Source of the DNA: Dehalococcoidia bacterium
GTDB lineage: Bacteria; Chloroflexota; Dehalococcoidia; UBA6926
Length of the DNA stretch: 5,938 nt
Direction: 5' to 3'
Assembly (NCBI GenBank): GCA_030754805.1
Contig: JASLZO010000080.1
Coordinates: 1-5,938, forward strand
Shown: positions 5,270-5,938 of the stretch, piece by piece
Layout: the number at the start of each line of letters is the position of its first letter
Position numbering within the stretch: position 1 is the first letter of the stretch
Notes under the pieces: generated by a model
Seen by the model: only the letters and a program-made list of their open reading frames with translations
Told to the model about the DNA's origin: nothing
The model's database searches: none
Translations under genes and position numbers: made by a program

Positions 5270-5938
5270 TTGAGCAACGCCGACTCGACGACTGTACAAC
5301 GAGACTCTTCGCCCCCTGGCCGACCCCCGGGAGATGGTGGGACCGAAAACTCGAATCCGTTCCGCGCCTTCCGAAGCTCCAGCTACACCTACTACTGGGT
5401 CGGCTCGCTGCTCTCGATCACGTCATTTTTTATGCTGATCATCGCGCGCGGTTGGCTGGTCTTCGACCTGACCGCATCGCCGTTCCAGGTAACCGCCGTT
5501 GCCGCCGCGTCTCAGGTTCCATCGCTCGTCCTGTCCATCTTCGGGGGAGTGATGGCAGACCGGTTCGACCGCAAGGCGATCCTGATCACGGCCGAGTTCG
5601 TGAACCTCATCACGTTGGTCGTGCTGGCTCTACTGGTCGTGACCGAGACGGTGACGGTCCTCTATCTGATAATTCTCGCGACGATCAACGGCATCAATTT
5701 CGCGCTCGCGTTTCCGGCCCGGGCAGCGATGGTCCCGAACCTGGTACCCCGGCATGACATCGCCAATGGAGTCGCGCTCTCGTCGATGGTGTTCAGTGGT
5801 GCACAACTGCTCGGTCCGTTCGCGGCCGGAGCGTTACTAGCGATGTTCGTACCGGCGGTCGCGTTCTTCGCGGCCGCGGGCGGGGTCGCGATGGCGCTCC
5901 CGTTGTTCTTCCTGTTGAAACCACGCGAGGATGACATG
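5270..5938 (+). CDS. Major facilitator superfamily transporter (MFS_3/EntS-like), N-terminal 223 residues, cut by the window edge
   Basis: A 12-helix-type secondary transporter of the inner membrane; the visible part covers the first six-helix bundle. Predicted helices lie at about 41-65, 72-95, 103-125, 127-150, 163-188 and 193-215. The loop after TM2 holds GGVMADRFDRK (92-102), the MFS motif A (GxxxDRxxR-like). The segment PARAAMVPNLVP (149-160), followed by a downstream LGPFAAG, is typical of the MFS_3 group, which includes the enterobactin exporter EntS and many putative drug exporters. Translation must begin at TTG 5270 because of the upstream in-frame stop and the absence of other starts. 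The first ~37 residues are polar and rich in Pro, Gly, Ser and Thr, and look like a disordered cytoplasmic tail. The substrate is unknown. It may be read through from mazG or use its own weak promoter. The right edge of the window cuts the gene. Confidence 0.93.
   Translation, partial: MSNADSTTVQRDSSPPGRPPGDGGTENSNPFRAFRSSSYTYYWVGSLLSITSFFMLIIARGWLVFDLTASPFQVTAVAAASQVPSLVLSIFGGVMADRFDRKAILITAEFVNLITLVVLALLVVTETVTVLYLIILATINGINFALAFPARAAMVPNLVPRHDIANGVALSSMVFSGAQLLGPFAAGALLAMFVPAVAFFAAAGGVAMALPLFFLLKPREDDM

Noticed and set aside
5254..5757. A 167-codon plus-strand frame starting at TTG 5254
   Set aside because: It overlaps the MFS frame in another phase. Only the 5270 frame gives membrane helices and MFS motif A.
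1..5938. CRISPR array, insertion sequence, phage or toxin-antitoxin module
   Set aside because: I saw no spaced direct repeats, transposase motifs or terminal inverted repeats. MazG here is the two-repeat housekeeping enzyme and has no mazE/mazF neighbour in the window.

Overview
This GC-rich bacterial window carries five protein genes and one tRNA gene, in two divergent blocks that meet near position 3910-4058. The minus-strand block, in transcription order, is tRNA-His (3907-3829), a PIG-L/LmbE-type deacetylase (3753-2935), an acyl-CoA dehydrogenase (2882-1695) and an RND-type efflux permease (1542 to the left edge, where its 3' part is cut off). The plus-strand block is mazG (4059-5132) followed by an MFS transporter (5270 to the right edge, 3' part cut off).

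The likely host is a Chloroflexota bacterium, perhaps of the Dehalococcoidia/SAR202 kind. This is an inference from family knowledge, not from a search. The MazG protein carries an N-terminal segment of about 100 residues that resembles the C-terminal half of a tetrapyrrole methylase, an arrangement I associate with Chloroflexota. The RND permease has the GRVVDDSIVV-type TM4 and appears to lack the TolC-docking subdomain, which fits a host without an outer membrane. The FadE-like dehydrogenase, PIG-L deacetylase and MFS_3-type exporter also fit such a genome.

Layout: 1-1542 RND permease. 1543-1694 intergenic, with a strong GC hairpin that probably ends the dehydrogenase transcript. 1695-2882 acyl-CoA dehydrogenase. 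2883-2934 short gap with its ribosome binding site. 2935-3753 deacetylase. 3754-3828 spacer with a small hairpin and G-runs. 3829-3907 tRNA-His. 3908-4058 divergent promoter region, with a perfect 14-bp palindrome and a perfect TATAAT box. 4059-5132 mazG. 5133-5269 intergenic, with an inverted repeat overlapping a possible promoter. 5270-5938 MFS transporter. No gap longer than about 150 bases lacks a gene.

The deacetylase and dehydrogenase are close and co-directional, so they are probably co-transcribed. The RND permease lies beyond a terminator-like hairpin and may be a separate unit. mazG is a housekeeping NTP-cleaning gene with its own promoter. I see no CRISPR array, transposase, phage gene, toxin-antitoxin pair or obvious defence system. 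The most interesting points are the compact RND periplasmic loop, the methylase remnant and corrected start of MazG, and the substitution in the deacetylase active site.
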